The notes beneath the pieces were generated by a model, which saw only the letters and a program-made list of their open reading frames with translations, had not been told where the DNA came from and searched no databases. A program made the translations under genes and the position numbers. A stretch of DNA of 64,000 nt from Leucaena leucocephala (taxonomy: Eukaryota; Streptophyta; Magnoliopsida; Fabales; Fabaceae), in NCBI GenBank assembly GCA_037074615.1, contig CM073552.1:21180019-21244018 (forward strand), given 5' to 3'. Shown one piece after another: positions 45,364-58,241 of this stretch; position 1 is the first letter of the stretch; every line of letters begins with the position of its first letter.

Positions 45364-46065
45364 TCAGAAATTAACACAACTAGCTACCACCATTAACAAC
45401 CCAGCCAAAAATCCTAAGCCGAATCTGTTATTTGTTACTGAAAAGCCGCCGTTTTTCTCGCCGCCGATGGTGGTGTTTTCCCCTGCGACTGTTGACGTGG
45501 ACACTGACAAAGTGGCTTTAGCGGCGAGATTCGCCGGAGCAAACTCGTGCTTGTCCGGCCTCCCGCCGGTCACCGACTGTCCTACCTGCCACACCTGGTT
45601 CAGCTTGTCCGGCTTTCCTGGCACTTTCACCGCCGCGAGGATCGTGATGACGCCGTCAGATTCGACGGCGCTCAGGTCCCAAACATCGAACGAGAGCTTC
45701 GATTCTTCAATCGATTTGTAGGAGCTGAGATTATAGGTCTTGGCGACGACAGTGTCGTTCGATTTGAACGCGATGATAGCCTGGGTGCCTACCATACCTT
45801 GGGCGGTCGGATTTATACCCCAAGAGACCCAGCCGCCGGGCTTCGCCGGAGTAGCCACGTAGGCGATGGAGAGCGAGTTATTGGTGGCATTATAAGAGTA
45901 ATGAAGAGTAGCGCCCAAACTCGGTAGATCTGTGCAGTTGGGGAAGACCTTCTTATCAGGAAGCTTCTGAGACGTACATGTCAAAGAGCAAACCGATGAG
46001 AAAGATAAAGCGAAGAAAATCGCAGAGGTTGCGAAGATCAGAGAAGAAGGAGAAGAAGAAGCCAT
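45364..46065 (-). CDS. AIR12-like DOMON protein, GPI-anchored, no b561 core
   Basis: An intronless 233-residue protein. Residues 1-27 form a signal peptide; a single DOMON domain follows (LTCTSQKLPDKKVFPNC, WVSWGINPTAQGMVGTQA, WQVGQSVTGG, then HEFAPANL); then a Ser/Thr/Gly-rich linker and a hydrophobic C-terminus (FGLGFLAGLLMVVASCVNF), the pattern of a GPI-anchor signal. The Met in GMVGTQA and the His in KHEFAPANL are at the positions that bind heme b in Arabidopsis AIR12. The family is apoplastic, at the plasma membrane, and exchanges electrons with ascorbate or quinones. The neighbour at 38,468 shares the DOMON domain and strand but adds a b561 core. ATG 46,065 is the only start that leaves the signal peptide whole. 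A TATA-like ATATATG lies about 90 bases upstream. Confidence 0.92.
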   Translation of the reverse strand: MASSSPSSLIFATSAIFFALSFSSVCSLTCTSQKLPDKKVFPNCTDLPSLGATLHYSYNATNNSLSIAYVATPAKPGGWVSWGINPTAQGMVGTQAIIAFKSNDTVVAKTYNLSSYKSIEESKLSFDVWDLSAVESDGVITILAAVKVPGKPDKLNQVWQVGQSVTGGRPDKHEFAPANLAAKATLSVSTSTVAGENTTIGGEKNGGFSVTNNRFGLGFLAGLLMVVASCVNF

Positions 46066-49000
46066 TGAAGGAGATAAGAAGGTATCAGTGGATGAAACCC
46101 TGAACTCCTAAAGAATGGGCGAGACTATAATCATGTATTGCACACTGGAGAAGGCATATATGTAGTGGGATAGTGAGAGTGGGTGTGGCACGCGTGAAGA
46201 AGGGCGTGATCTGGTGCGCCGTTCCGCATTAAGAGTTAGGTGCGGTGCGTTAACGGACATCCAAATATGAAATCGTTGACCACTGGAGGCTAAAACAGTA
46301 AAAAGAAAAAAAAAAGTAAAAATAGACCGAGTCGTTTAATTTAGTTTTTTTTTTAATTATAAAAAAATACTTTAAAAATAATTTTAGAGAATAATTTTTA
46401 AAAAATAAATTTATTTTAAAAAATAAATATTAAGATAGTTATTATTAAAATATTTTTTTAATAAGTAAATTACTAAAAATAATATAATAAAATAATAGAG
46501 AAAAAATATAAGATAAAATAATTATTATACAGCTCAAAATTTTTAAATTTTATTTAAAAATTAGTCCTATAAATTTATATAAAACTATAATTTTAAAATT
46601 TTAAAATTTTAAAAATATTTTTAATATTTGATAGCTATTTGGTGCTTACCCTTTTGAACTTCCAAACCAAATAGGCACACAGGTATAAATGAAGTGACTT
46701 GGTTTTATTTTGTTTATTTTTATACAATTCATCTGGAATTCTTGTCTTCAATTCTGTTTAATTTTGTTCAACTTATCCTCGTAATTTTTTTAATTTAAAT
46801 TAATTATTTTTTAAAAAAATTATAACTTATCATTTGTATTTTATTACGATTAATGATACATTTAAAATTTTGTGGGTAAATGCTATTTTAATATTTTAAT
46901 TTGAATATACATAATTGAGTGAAAATTATGGATGATAAGATCAAATATAATCACATAAAATACGTATTCCATTTGGGGTTTAAGGTATGAAACTTGTATT
47001 AGTTTATGACACTTAACTAAAATGATTTGTTTCCAAAATAGATCAACGTAATATATGATTGATTAATTATAAACTAAAAAAATATGACATATAATATCCA
47101 TGAAAGCATAAAGCGTTAAATTAGAAAATTTCAATTTCGTCATGAGAAGTTAAATTTATTTTAGTGATCTCTACGTTTTAAAATAATTAATCTTTAAGTT
47201 ATTGGTTAGGGGATACTGCCTAATTTTTACTAATTTTTTTTAATCTCTAAGAATTTAATTTCAATAAATTAAATAATAAGAAAATAACTGGAATAATATT
47301 GAAAGTTGAGTAAATTAATAAATGTGGAAGATCAAAATAGTATCTTTCTAGATTTTCATTCATGTCTATACATTGAATGCTCCTTCTTCCTTTTTTTTTT
47401 CCTTTTTTGACAAGCATCTACATTGAATTATTTAGTTCATGATTCTATTACCCTATCTTTTGGCCGATTCAAGGTACCTATATATATAATATAGTTCATT
47501 GAAATATTAAATTATAACAAAATAAGTTGGACTATTTATTAGTGAGATAGATACGTAAAATGCGCAGAGAAATATTGTATAATTGATATTTGTATTAACG
47601 ACATAATTAAAATAAAGAGCGTATAGAGTGGGTACATAAGTGCATATAGAAAATGTCACATGCAAGAAGAATCTCACTAGAAAGGTAGGGAATTTAAAAA
47701 TAAAAACAAATAAAAGAAATATAATTAAGTTTAATTAAAGGCGACCATCTGGGTCAGAGTACTCACGTGGCATCTAAAACTTACAATAATCTGAATATAT
47801 TACAGCTTGTTTGGAAAGTGAGAACTTTTATATATATGTATATTGTAATGAGATTGAATTTGGACAGGATGAGGGACATCTGAGGGAGGGGATCTCGAAA
47901 GGATGCATTGCATGGACTATGGAATTTATTAAGGAAAAGAGAAAACAAATAGGTAAATTTACATCCAAGAACATTGACTAAGTAATTTTTTAAAAAGAAA
48001 ATCTAAACAATTTAGAAATTACTTAACAAAAATTCTGAATGTAGTCATGGAGAAAAAAATTCATGATATTTTTTCTACATTTTAACAATTTTAAAAAAAT
48101 CCCATCAAAGATTACATTCCCTCTAACAATTATCAACTATACTCTTAAAATCTTATAATAACTAGTTCAGTTAAAAATGAATTTAGGTTGATCTGATAAA
48201 ATTTATATATAATTTATTTAATTTGAATTATATAATTGTGCTCGATAATACTCGAATCTACTAACAAGTCAATTTGTATATAATTTAGTTAAAAATGGGT
48301 TAAATATAATTTAGTCAATTTGTAATAATACTTTCAAATCTTAGAAAGCATTATAATTATAGAGAAGCTTGAATCTACTAATAAGTGTTGATATAGGTGG
48401 AAATAATTTTGACCATTTAAATATGAGATATTAAATTTAAATTTATGTAAATATAAAAAATATTTTAAAAAAATATTTTTAATAATTAAATTTAATAATA
48501 TTTAAATTTAATTTAGTCAGATAAGTATAGAAAAAATAACAGAGAAGCTTGAATCTAAAGGTTGGGCCTTAAATGTAAATATTGGAAAGAGGGAAGAGCA
48601 TGTGGAGGAAGAGAGGGGATTGGATTATATTACTTTTGATTTTATTCCGTTTGAGGTGGGACTACTCAATCTCATATTCCCTTTCTCAAAAAACAACCCT
48701 TCTTTTTAGCTTTACTTTTTTTCCCCTTTTCTTTTTTCCATTTGTGTATTTATTTATCTACTTCCTTTTTTGCCAATACTCCTTTTTCTGTCTTCGTATT
48801 ATCTTATCTTGGAGGATGGAGGTTTTTTTTTATTTATATTTTTCGTAAAGTTTGGAAAGAATCGGACGACATGACATAAAATGAGAAAAAAGCTGAGTTC
48901 ACATTATTTTCATTTTTTTATGTATATTCAAATGACTTTTCCTTCCTTCCTTTCTTTTTTAAACCTTGATAATGACTTCTCCGCCCTCTGGTTTTTGGAA

Positions 49001-52000
49001 AGAGTCTTTTAAACTTTACAATGCTTTGATTCGTTATCGCCCTCTTGTGCGCACAAAATAGCAAAAATGATTAATTAATTCTATAAAAAAAAGTTAAAAA
49101 TACTTTTATTTATATGGTTATTTGAAATTAAAACCGTAATTTGCAACAATGTATTAGGTGGGTCCGTCCTAATATTACACAGGGTTTGAAATAAAATATT
49201 GCAGCTTAGTGTAAAATTTATATTAATAATATTTCTCACATTGTACAAAATTTAATAATATAAATTTTTAAATATACAAAGGTTTTTAAAATAGAAAGAA
49301 AATCTCCATAATTAAAACAAGGGTTAAAATTGATCTTTTAAATTTGCCTTCATTTTTGTTTTAATCCTTCAAATTTTAAATCATAAATTTTGGTCCCTCA
49401 AATATTTTTCTATATAAAACATTAATCCCCATAATTTAATAAAGATATAGATTTTTTTAAGGGATCAAAACTTATAATTTAAAACTTGAAGGACTAAAAT
49501 TAAAATTTATATAAACTTAAAAGATTAAATATTATATTAACCCTTAAAACAAAATATGAGGAAAGGCATTGAGATATATATAAATATATATATTATTTTT
49601 TTAAAATATGTTATAGGGATATTGATCTTGTAATTTATTTATTTATTTTTCCAGTGAATGTTCCTTATTTGGGAACTTTTCCTGGGGCTCAGGATCTGCC
49701 CTCGCTTCACGCACATATGTTTAATGGAATTATAGAATGGATCATCCTTATAATTATTATTCTCTATATTCTATTCTTCAAAATTATTATATTGCTGTGA
49801 ATATATAATCACTATATCTCGTGGAAATTACGTGAATGAATGAATGAATTATTAATTATATATTTCTTCCAATAAGTTGAAGACCAACCAAGTATTATTT
49901 TAGGAAACAAAGAAACAAGGCAAGAGGCAAGTATTCAGTTCATCTTCTATTAAAAATTAATTTATTTCGTTTACCTAAATAAAAAAAAAAAAGAAAGAAG
50001 GAACTTATTTCGCAAGATCGTTAAGCGAATATGAAGGGGATGGAAAAATCATAGCATGGCGTGAGGTTGACTTGATGATCTTCTTTTTATTATGTCATGA
50101 AATAAACTAATTTGAAGAGCCATAGAGGTATGAAAAAGAGAGAATTGAGAGATAAGAGAACTTTGTTCTTTTATTCTAAATATCACTACAAAAGAAATTA
50201 CCTATTTATAAACATAATTTTACATAGAAAAAGTTTTTACGATCCAAGGTTTAAGGTTAAATTTGTCCAAAAAATTTTCATATAAGAGTTGTGAATATTC
50301 AGAAATTTTCTTTGATCAATAGTCTCTTAAAAATATTAAAAAAAGAGAATAATGATATCTCTAACAATTAACAAATAATAATTAACGTTAATTTTTTAAT
50401 TATTAAGACGATTTTTTTTAATTATTTTTTTAGATAATATTGATAAAAAAAAAACTTCTGATATTAACGTATTCCACTTTTTAAGAGCCATGAAACTTGG
50501 AAATCATGCTGGCTTCATTCTTTTATTCTTATGAGCCATATGCACATGCACACTATCTTTCCCTTGAATTTCAATCCTTAAGTCACATGACTCGCAATTA
50601 AAAAAAAAATCAATCCATTCTCTTACTCAAATCTAGACTTATTATTAAGTTATTGAAAACTCAATTAATTAATTTCTTGTATATTTATACTACATTATTG
50701 AAAAAACAATTTTTTATTTTTTATTTTATCTAAAGTTTAGATAAATTCGATCTTAAAAACTCATATAATCTAATTAAAATGTCTATACTCCAATGTTTAA
50801 AGAACACTTATAAAAAGTATTTACAAATTACTAATGAAATTTGAACTAATTTTTTATAAATTAGATTATAAAGCCGTGGTGATTAGATTTTATAAATTAG
50901 ATATAAACTTTGAAGTGATATCAGATCAATTATTTAACGCACGATTCTGACGAATAAGAAAGGTAGACTAACAATATTTGGAAAAAAGGACTATTTAATT
51001 TTAGTCAACATATAATAAATAATATTAGCACGTCAAGCTCAAGCTCCATTCTCGGTCCTAGAGTTAATGCATTTTTAAAGTGGTTGCCCCGACTCCGGAT
51101 CCTTGTTGATATATATAATTTTCTTTTTCATTTTAAAAAATAATTATTTATATATATATGTGCATATTATTACTAGTAATTTTTCCTTCAGGCAAATTAA
51201 ATTAACGAAAAGTTATGATAATTAATCCTTTTTTATCCAAAGACTGTTTTTTCTTCTATGTTGATGTCTGTTTTAGATTTTTTTTGGGTTGGCGCTGTTT
51301 TAATATATTATGTTGTTTGTTGTTTTGATGTTTCGTATTTCTCTTGTACAGTTATTCTCTTTAATACATTTCGAGACATTGAGGTTGTAGAAGCATAGGT
51401 TTTACCTCTTTTAATAATAAGGTTTTTTATATGTATATGGCTAGTGATTCCTAGCAACATGATTAAAACCCCCCGACTAAATGCTAATTGTGTCTAAAAT
51501 GGCTGGATGTACTAAATTTAATAACGCGGATAAGGCATATTTATATTATATATTTTTTAAAAATTTTATTATAATTATAACATAAAATTAAAATTTAGAC
51601 ATATTTTATTATTTAATAAGAGAGTCATCATTTTATATTCGTTGAGTTAATATTTTTTTTAAAAAAATTAACGGTATTAAATTTAAAAATTTAAAGATAT
51701 ATTTTTTTAATATTAAAATAAAACTTAATATAGACATAAATGTAAACCAAATTATACTTTAACCATTCCTAAACATCCACAATAAATATGAAGGAAAGGA
51801 AATGAGTTGTAGACTTATAGCTTAGGGGTAGATCCATGTTGATGAAATGGTTGACTTGACTCCTTAAGAAGAGGAGGAGCTTTTATCCAAGAAAGTACGT
51901 TGAAAATGTGAATAATTAAATGGTAGAAATGGTCGTTCAAAAGAACGCCAAGAGTATATATTTTAAATAATATGCTTTGGTTGAAAAAGTTATATGATAA

Positions 52001-52273
52001 GTGGTCAAATGCTACTACGAATGGAAGATATGAATCAAACATGTGTGAAACTTAGTAAAAAAAGGTTTTAATATTGCTTATAAAAATCTTAAATTTAAAT
52101 TTATGTGAACATAAAATATACCTTTAAATAAGCTAATATTCTCCATGTAATATAATCCAATTCAATTTCATATTAATCTGAGTCTTATATATATACCTTT
52201 AATATCGGGGGAAAACATCATTTATTAGTGTATAAACAAACTATATAATTACAATTGATCGTTCTCACAAGAA
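46066..52273. other. AT-rich intergenic region
   Basis: About 6 kb without a supported gene. The first 200 bases are the AIR12-like promoter, with a CACGCGTG palindrome at about 46,189. The rest is AT-rich, with one MITE (49,321-49,543) and pyrimidine-rich runs near 48,690-48,780 that give an open but composition-driven frame. Confidence 0.55.
49321..49543. mobile_element. 223-bp MITE with 9-bp target duplication (Mutator-like)
   Basis: The ends GGGTTAA and TTAACCC are inverted, and longer inverted similarity continues inwards through GATCTTTTAAATTTG and CAAATTTT...GTCCTTCAA-type sequence. TTAAAACAA flanks both sides exactly (49,312-49,320 and 49,544-49,552). A 9-base duplication fits the Mutator superfamily. 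No coding capacity. Confidence 0.8.
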
Positions 52274-52344
52274 GCGCATCTGGTGTAGTGGTATCATAGT
52301 ACCCTCCCACGGTACTGACCGGGGTTCGATTCCCCGGATGCGCA
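52274..52344 (+). tRNA. tRNA-Gly (CCC)
   Basis: A 71-base cloverleaf. The acceptor stem GCGCATC pairs with GATGCGC, discriminator A. A-box-like TGGTGTAGTGG. The anticodon arm GTACC-CTCCCAC-GGTAC gives anticodon CCC for Gly GGG codons. The T arm is CCGGG-GTTCGAT-CCCGG-like, with B box GGTTCGATTCC. CCA is not encoded, as expected in the nucleus. A CAA motif lies just upstream and a T run (TTTT at about 52,357) follows as terminator. No intron. Confidence 0.96.
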
Positions 52345-52804
52345 ATCTGTTGGCCTTTTCTATTCTCCTTTTTCAACCTTTTTTTTTGGGTCGTCATCAT
52401 TTTAACCCTGGAAGAAGGCTTTCATATCAAATTCAGTTCAAAAATTTTCATTTTTTTAAATAAAAATGTCACATATGATATATATATATATATAAATAAA
52501 GGACTCAGGGATCATCAGCATGAAAGCAAATTAAAGAACAACAATAATGACCAACCATAGAATAATGAAATATTAACTTTTTGTGTTACTCAACAGAGAT
52601 GGGGCAGGTAACAAGTTTTATCATTATTCAAAATCAATCATAGTTCCATGCATGCACGGATCATAAGAGGTTATATAAGTTTTCCCATCTTTAACCTGCC
52701 AATCATTGGTTGGAACCAGCACCACTTTTATTGTCTGTTTTTGGCTTACCCTTAATTACCATTATTAATTAGCTATCTAGAATAATTAAACATCATAATT
52801 ACTA
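52345..52804. other. Spacer between tRNA and SINE
   Basis: Short T-rich tract right after the tRNA, then AT-rich DNA with (AT)n at about 52,478-52,494. No gene. Confidence 0.4.
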
Positions 52805-53072
52805 CCCATCGTCCATGGGTTCAACTGGCGAAGGGGTGAGACATGTAACTATTTGGAGTGCGTTCGAACCTGGGGAGTACCACTTTGTTGTAGTTCCAGT
52901 CGCGGTATTTGGAGAGACATCCTAATTCCTAGGTACTTAGATTTATGCCTGAGGGTAATAGACGGCTCGCCCTACCCGACATTGGTATCGCCTAAGAGGA
53001 AAGGAGATTTCACCCTGCATTTAGATCATGAATGGGCCTAGCCACTTTCTAAAAATTTTTGTACAAAAAAAA
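52805..53072 (+). mobile_element. SINE copy A (tRNA-type head, A-tail)
   Basis: 268 bases from CCCATCGTCCATGGGTTC to an A-tail after TTTTTGTAC. It has internal promoter-like boxes (GGTTCAACTGGCGAAGG and GTTCGAACC). Target duplication ACATCATAATTACTA (52,790-52,804) against ACATCATGATTACTA (53,073-53,087), one mismatch. Two more copies lie at 58,872 and 59,986. Confidence 0.85.
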
Positions 53073-53087
53073 ACATCATGATTACTA

Positions 53088-55099
53088 TGTATAGAGAAAA
53101 TGAGGTCTCATCATATCATATCATATCATAACTTATTATCTGTTTAGCACTATAATTAGCTCAACATGATTATTATATATTAGTGCTACAAGGTTTCATG
53201 GAAGTTTTTAATGAGCTTTTTTGCATCGTTCTCGTTTGTTTGCTTGTTCGGTGATTGTGTGCATGTGATCAATAATTCAAAATTATTATGTTTGTCCCAC
53301 TTTCTTGGACCTTTATGCGCCTTTGATACCGTTCTGGAAAAAAGTAGAAAACGTTTGGAAAATATTTCATGGTAGGTTGTTTTTTTTTTTTCACTTTCTT
53401 TGACAAATGACTTCAGACCGTTTATTAGGTTTTTACTTGTTTAAATTATATTCATGTATTGAAAAGTTTTACTAAAAGAATAAGATTTATTCATAAACTC
53501 CATCTTATCTTTTCATAGTGAATTTTTTTATCACCTCTCATTTGTGTTTATTTAATATATTAAGATCTAGACGGAATATTTATTTTGATCCTAAATATAA
53601 GACTTCAATTTAGTTTATTTTTTAAATTTATATTTTTTTTCAAAATATTCATATTGATTATATTATAAAGAGATTTCCATCAATAGTAGTTACAATGCAT
53701 ATAATTAAAAATGATATTTTAAGAACCAATAAAGCCTTGCATAGTTGATAGATTATCGGATCTTTTGAACATGAGTCATAGGTTCAAACCAGGTTATATG
53801 CATGAAAAAAACTTTTTTAGAAGAGGCAAAATCAACTTTAATGATATTTATATCTTGGGAGGATTAGTCTCTAACTATATATTGGGGGATATCGCATAGA
53901 CTTTACCAAAAAAAGTGTTTAAGGGAAATTAACACATATTTATTATAAATAAGTAATACTTAAATTAATTTTTTTAATATCTATAAATTAATTATTTAGC
54001 TCTTATATTAAAGATTGAGTATTTATCTTTATTACGGGAGAGCATCTAATCTGATTAAATGAAGAGTATGGAATGGGATTGTGAGCATTGTTGGTTGATA
54101 TGATTTTGTATAAAAGAACTCTCATGTCTAATTTTAAATTAATATGTTTGTATAGTGATAAGGGGAAAATCATGCTTCTCTTGAAGTTCATATTTAATGC
54201 ATATTGTCTGCTGAATCTGAATGTATAAGTTATGAGGATGCATGTGGGATGTCTCATTATTTATTTATACAAGAAGCATTTATTTATTGGTAATAATTTG
54301 TACAAATAAGAGTATGCTTTTCATATGATTTTTTTTTTTTTTGCTTTTCATATGATTATTATTATTATGCTTTCTATGTTGCTTTTCTTAAAACCAACTA
54401 AGAATTGTTAAAAAAACTGTCATTAACTTTTACGACTCTTCTCTAACTGATGCTAATTAAAGTGCTTATGTGTACTAATAATCCAGGTGGCAGTATATTA
54501 TTGATTCACTGGACCTAATGAACCTCAACTTAGTCTATAGTGTGTAGATGATTAAACTATAAGAATAACATTAATTTTTTTTTTTAAATTACACGAACTC
54601 TTACAAATTTTAAACTTAAGATACCAAGTTGGCAATGTAATGAAACTCCAAATAATATAGAGCAAATAGTATAGTACTTACCCTTTCATTAATCAACCAG
54701 GAAAAGAAAAAGATCAAAAGTGTTAAATTATCCGGTGAGATATTTATTATTATAATATAACTTATTTAGATATTAATTAAGATAATTAATAAATATTTCT
54801 GAGTGTAGCCTGTAGTCATTTGGGCCCAGTATAAAGTGGGTTATTGACTCAGTTTATTAAAGTGAATTTTCTGATGGTGAAAATTAACAATTGAGTTTTA
54901 TTGTACGATAGTTTCTGAGTCCCAAAGCGATAACCTAGTTTCTCTGCTCACTTTTGAAGGTTCCCCACTGGTGACGGAAGTACACAAATTATCATTATTG
55001 TGCCTAATCACTAGCTGAAAGAACTTGTTGTTTATCTTACAGTATTTTTTGATTGCCAGGTTTCTGTATTGAGTTCCAGTTCTTTTCATATCAGTAAAA
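53088..55099. other. AT-rich intergenic region
   Basis: No gene is supported. A short minus-strand frame at 54,898-55,089 lies just downstream of the NPF pseudogene and may be former 3' flank. The rest is low-complexity AT-rich DNA. Confidence 0.5.
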
Positions 55100-58000
55100 C
55101 TAATAGCGAGAGGTAACTTTAAGTCTTCTGCTACATCTCATATATACCTTATACTTATATATGTCATAATTTGAATTGATTATATTCTGTACCATATGTT
55201 TATATTCTAACATATCCACCAAAAACGACATTGATGAAGAAGCTGATATAATAACTAATACTAACTTGTACCTCCTAGCACAATACAAGTAAAGCAAGAA
55301 ATTAAGTAAGTTGAGAACACAAAGAAGAGCATAAAACAGATCCAATCTTGTATGATTCAGACCATGTCCTCCAAGCCACTCTCTTCCATATCTCCCACTT
55401 ACTCCATTACTGATCTTCACAAGCACTGAGCTAACAAAATATCCCATTGAAGCTGAACACCATGGAAGTGCAGTGCTCATACTCCTCATCCTATCCGGTG
55501 CTTTTGAGTAGAAAAACTCAAGCGTTCCACTCAAAGTAAGTGCATCTGAAATAGCCAAGAACAAGTATTGAAACCCTAACCAGAAAACTGATAATTTGTT
55601 CTTTCTCTTGGCTTCTTCTCTTCTCTTAGCTTCAACTATGGCTGCCGCTGCCATGGACCCTGATGCAAGAACTTCGCCAAGTCCTATTCTTCCATGTGGT
55701 TGAAAGATCTTATTGAGTGAAGCTTTTGTGTCTGTAGAAGTATTTGAGGTTTTCGGAGATTGGTACTGAATCGATCATGATGATAAGGGGAAGTACCGTG
55801 AGGGACTGGGTTGGGATTGTGAAGTTGAGGATTTTTCTGTTAATGACGATTCCTTGTTGAACTGAGAATGTTTGAAGCTGAGCTAGGCAATAGTTCATCA
55901 TGATTGTGGTTAAGAAGATTGTAATCAAACCAAGAAAGGTTTTTGTTTCTTCAACCTCTGCTTCATCTACCAAAGCTTTGTTTAAGAACCTGCACACAAT
56001 TTTGCCTAATCAAATATGCTGCAGGATGATATATATAATTACTTCTCTTTTAGGATATGCATGCTTTATAGTTAGAAATTCGTATGACTTGGATACTGCG
56101 AGAGGTTGTCCTCGTTTAACCGATGGTTTCAATTCAAGTCCTGGTTATGCTGCAACTACGTTAAAATCTTCTTGGAAGAGCTTTGTCACTTTTGTAGTCC
56201 TGCCTGTTAGAGCACAAGGTCCAATCAAACAAGTTTCGGTCTTAGCCCAATACCTCAATATTCTAAAATAATGTATTTAGGCTACATGTACAATGTCTTT
56301 TCCTTCTTTTACAAGTGTATAGCTGTGACACTCGCTCATTCTTGCCTTTTATATACGGATCTTTAAACCCTTTTTATCAATGTAATGGGTTTATTCATTA
56401 TTTTACATTCATTTAAGTTATTGTATCTTTTTATTACCAAACTTGACTTGTATTAGTTAGAGTCTAATATGACTTTTAAATACCAGGTAGTTGGATTAAA
56501 AAATAAAGACAAACAAGAAACTCATTTGGTTAGAGAGCAACTGCCTTGTTGAGAAGAGAAAAATCTTGAATTTATCGCGAGATTGTTCTGTTGCATCTTC
56601 CTCTGCAGCTGCCCCATGATTCACCCTCCCCACTGCTGAAGCTTTCCATTTACGTGCTGAAGAAGCAAACACCTTGAAACAGAATATAGCAGAAATTTTA
56701 ATACAACACTTTATCTAAAGCATAGTGCAAAACTGTGAATTATACCTTAATGATCCTGGTTGTATATAGGACTTCCGGAAGGAGATTTGTAGCGATAAAA
56801 GGGGAAGCCAAGGACGAAAATACAAAGAGACAAAGCCAACACTATATCAGAAATCACAAAACTCAAGTTCCAGCCATGATTCTCTTCAACCTAAACCATT
56901 AAACTTGCTGCAATAAGGCCTCCTGTGCATAGGGAACAGAAGTACCAGTTGAAGAATGAAGAAATGTGATGTTGCTTGTTGTGATCAAGTTGATCAGCTC
57001 CATGTGTAGGCAATGAAGCCTTGATTCCACCCACACCGACGGCGATTGCATAGATTCCACAGTTTAATATAGCAGCTTGACTTTCAGAAGGAGTTATATT
57101 CTCTGCTGGTTTCAACTTAGAGTGTTGAGCTTAGTATGTCAGCAAGATTAGCCCCTGCAATCATGTATATCGTATCCGATAAATGTACTTGTTGTTAGAA
57201 TATATTAAATCCTACATTGACTTTTTGAAATATGAATTAAATGTATATATACTCTTGAGGTAAGTCCTATCAAATTGACTTAAACTAGTTTGATAGAAAA
57301 ACAAACTTAATATATACTTAATTCTCTCGCATCTTAGTTTTGGATTGAAGAGGGTTAATTACCAGGAGTTTTATGACACAGGAGATGATGAATGTTGTGA
57401 ACCTTGTGAAGAAGGAGTCACTGAGATAAAGCCTCCAAGAATGGTGAGGAGAAAGGAGGTTCCCATGAAGTTAGTGACCATATTTGAAGACTTGGCCGAT
57501 GAGTAATGCATTGACTTGAGAAAGTAGGAAACAAAGTTGATAGCATTGGATAAGAAAAGTGTGTTCTCCAGCAACCCCGCCATTGCAATATGTGCAATCA
57601 CAAGAGTAATTTTACTAAGGGCATTTATGGGATATTTATATCTTTTAACTGTTTTTCTTAGTCGCAATGCAGTTATTTATTCCTTATAAATCGGTCTAGA
57701 GAAAATACATAGTAATATAATATAAAAATTATAACTAATTGTATTATTCATAAGTTATAAATAGTGTGACTCATTTATTAGATTTTATACTAAAGATCTG
57801 AATTAATTATTTGTTGATAGAAGTTATTAATGTTTGAGACTCCTGATGAAACTCATTTCCAATGACTTTACATGACTTAGATTGACTTGGTAAGAAGAAA
57901 TTTTATATACAATAGAATTAAACTAGAAGAGGGATACCTGATTAAATAGAAATGACATGTAAACATACAAGGGGATATGACATCTCAATTACATGCATGC

Positions 58001-58241
58001 ATGCATGCATGCATGCATGCATGCATGCATGCATACATACATACATACATGCATACATACATACATGCATACATACATACATGCATACATACATACATAC
58101 ATACATACATACATGCATACATACATACATACTGACAGAGAGAGGGAGAGAGAGAGATTTAGTTATACCACAAGTAAGGGCAGCAGGTCTGAATCCACCA
58201 TGCTTTCTGGGATCTGCTTTTCTGCCTTTGAAGTCAGTATA
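55100..58241 (-). pseudogene. NRT1/PTR family (NPF) transporter pseudogene
   Basis: Read from the right: an exon with DFKGRKADPRKHGGFRPAAL (about 58,235-58,170); a second exon with LLENTLFLSNAINFVSYFL and NMVTNFMGTSFLLTILGGF; a third with GVGGIKASLPTHGADQLD and SSFFNWYFCSLCTGGLI; and final exon parts with RFLNKALVDEAEVEE, CLAQLQTFSVQQG, then FFYSKAPDRMRSMSTALPW. These are the hallmarks of 12-TM NPF proton-coupled nitrate/peptide/hormone transporters, closest in style to NPF4. Lesions: a frameshift near 57,420 after LGGFIS; TAG at 56,891-56,893 where Trp is usual; TAA at 55,710-55,712 with a frame change before MAAAAIVEAKRR. An in-frame stop also precedes the first recognisable exon. The long central loop is shortened. 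Confidence 0.85.
57991..58131. repeat. (CATG)n-(CATA)n compound microsatellite
   Basis: About 140 bases of ATGC followed by mixed CATA/CATG units, in the first intron of the NPF pseudogene. Long translated frames here are artefacts of the repeat. Confidence 0.97.

Noticed and set aside
48582..48848. 88-residue frame rich in Phe, Leu and Tyr
   Set aside because: Driven by T-rich low-complexity sequence.
50184..50200. CACTACAAAAG sequence resembling a CACTA terminus
   Set aside because: No subterminal repeats or opposite end nearby; too short to call.
52218..52400. Minus-strand frame with HPGNRTPVSTVGGYYDTTTPDA
   Set aside because: Antisense translation of the tRNA-Gly gene, a familiar false protein in plant annotation.
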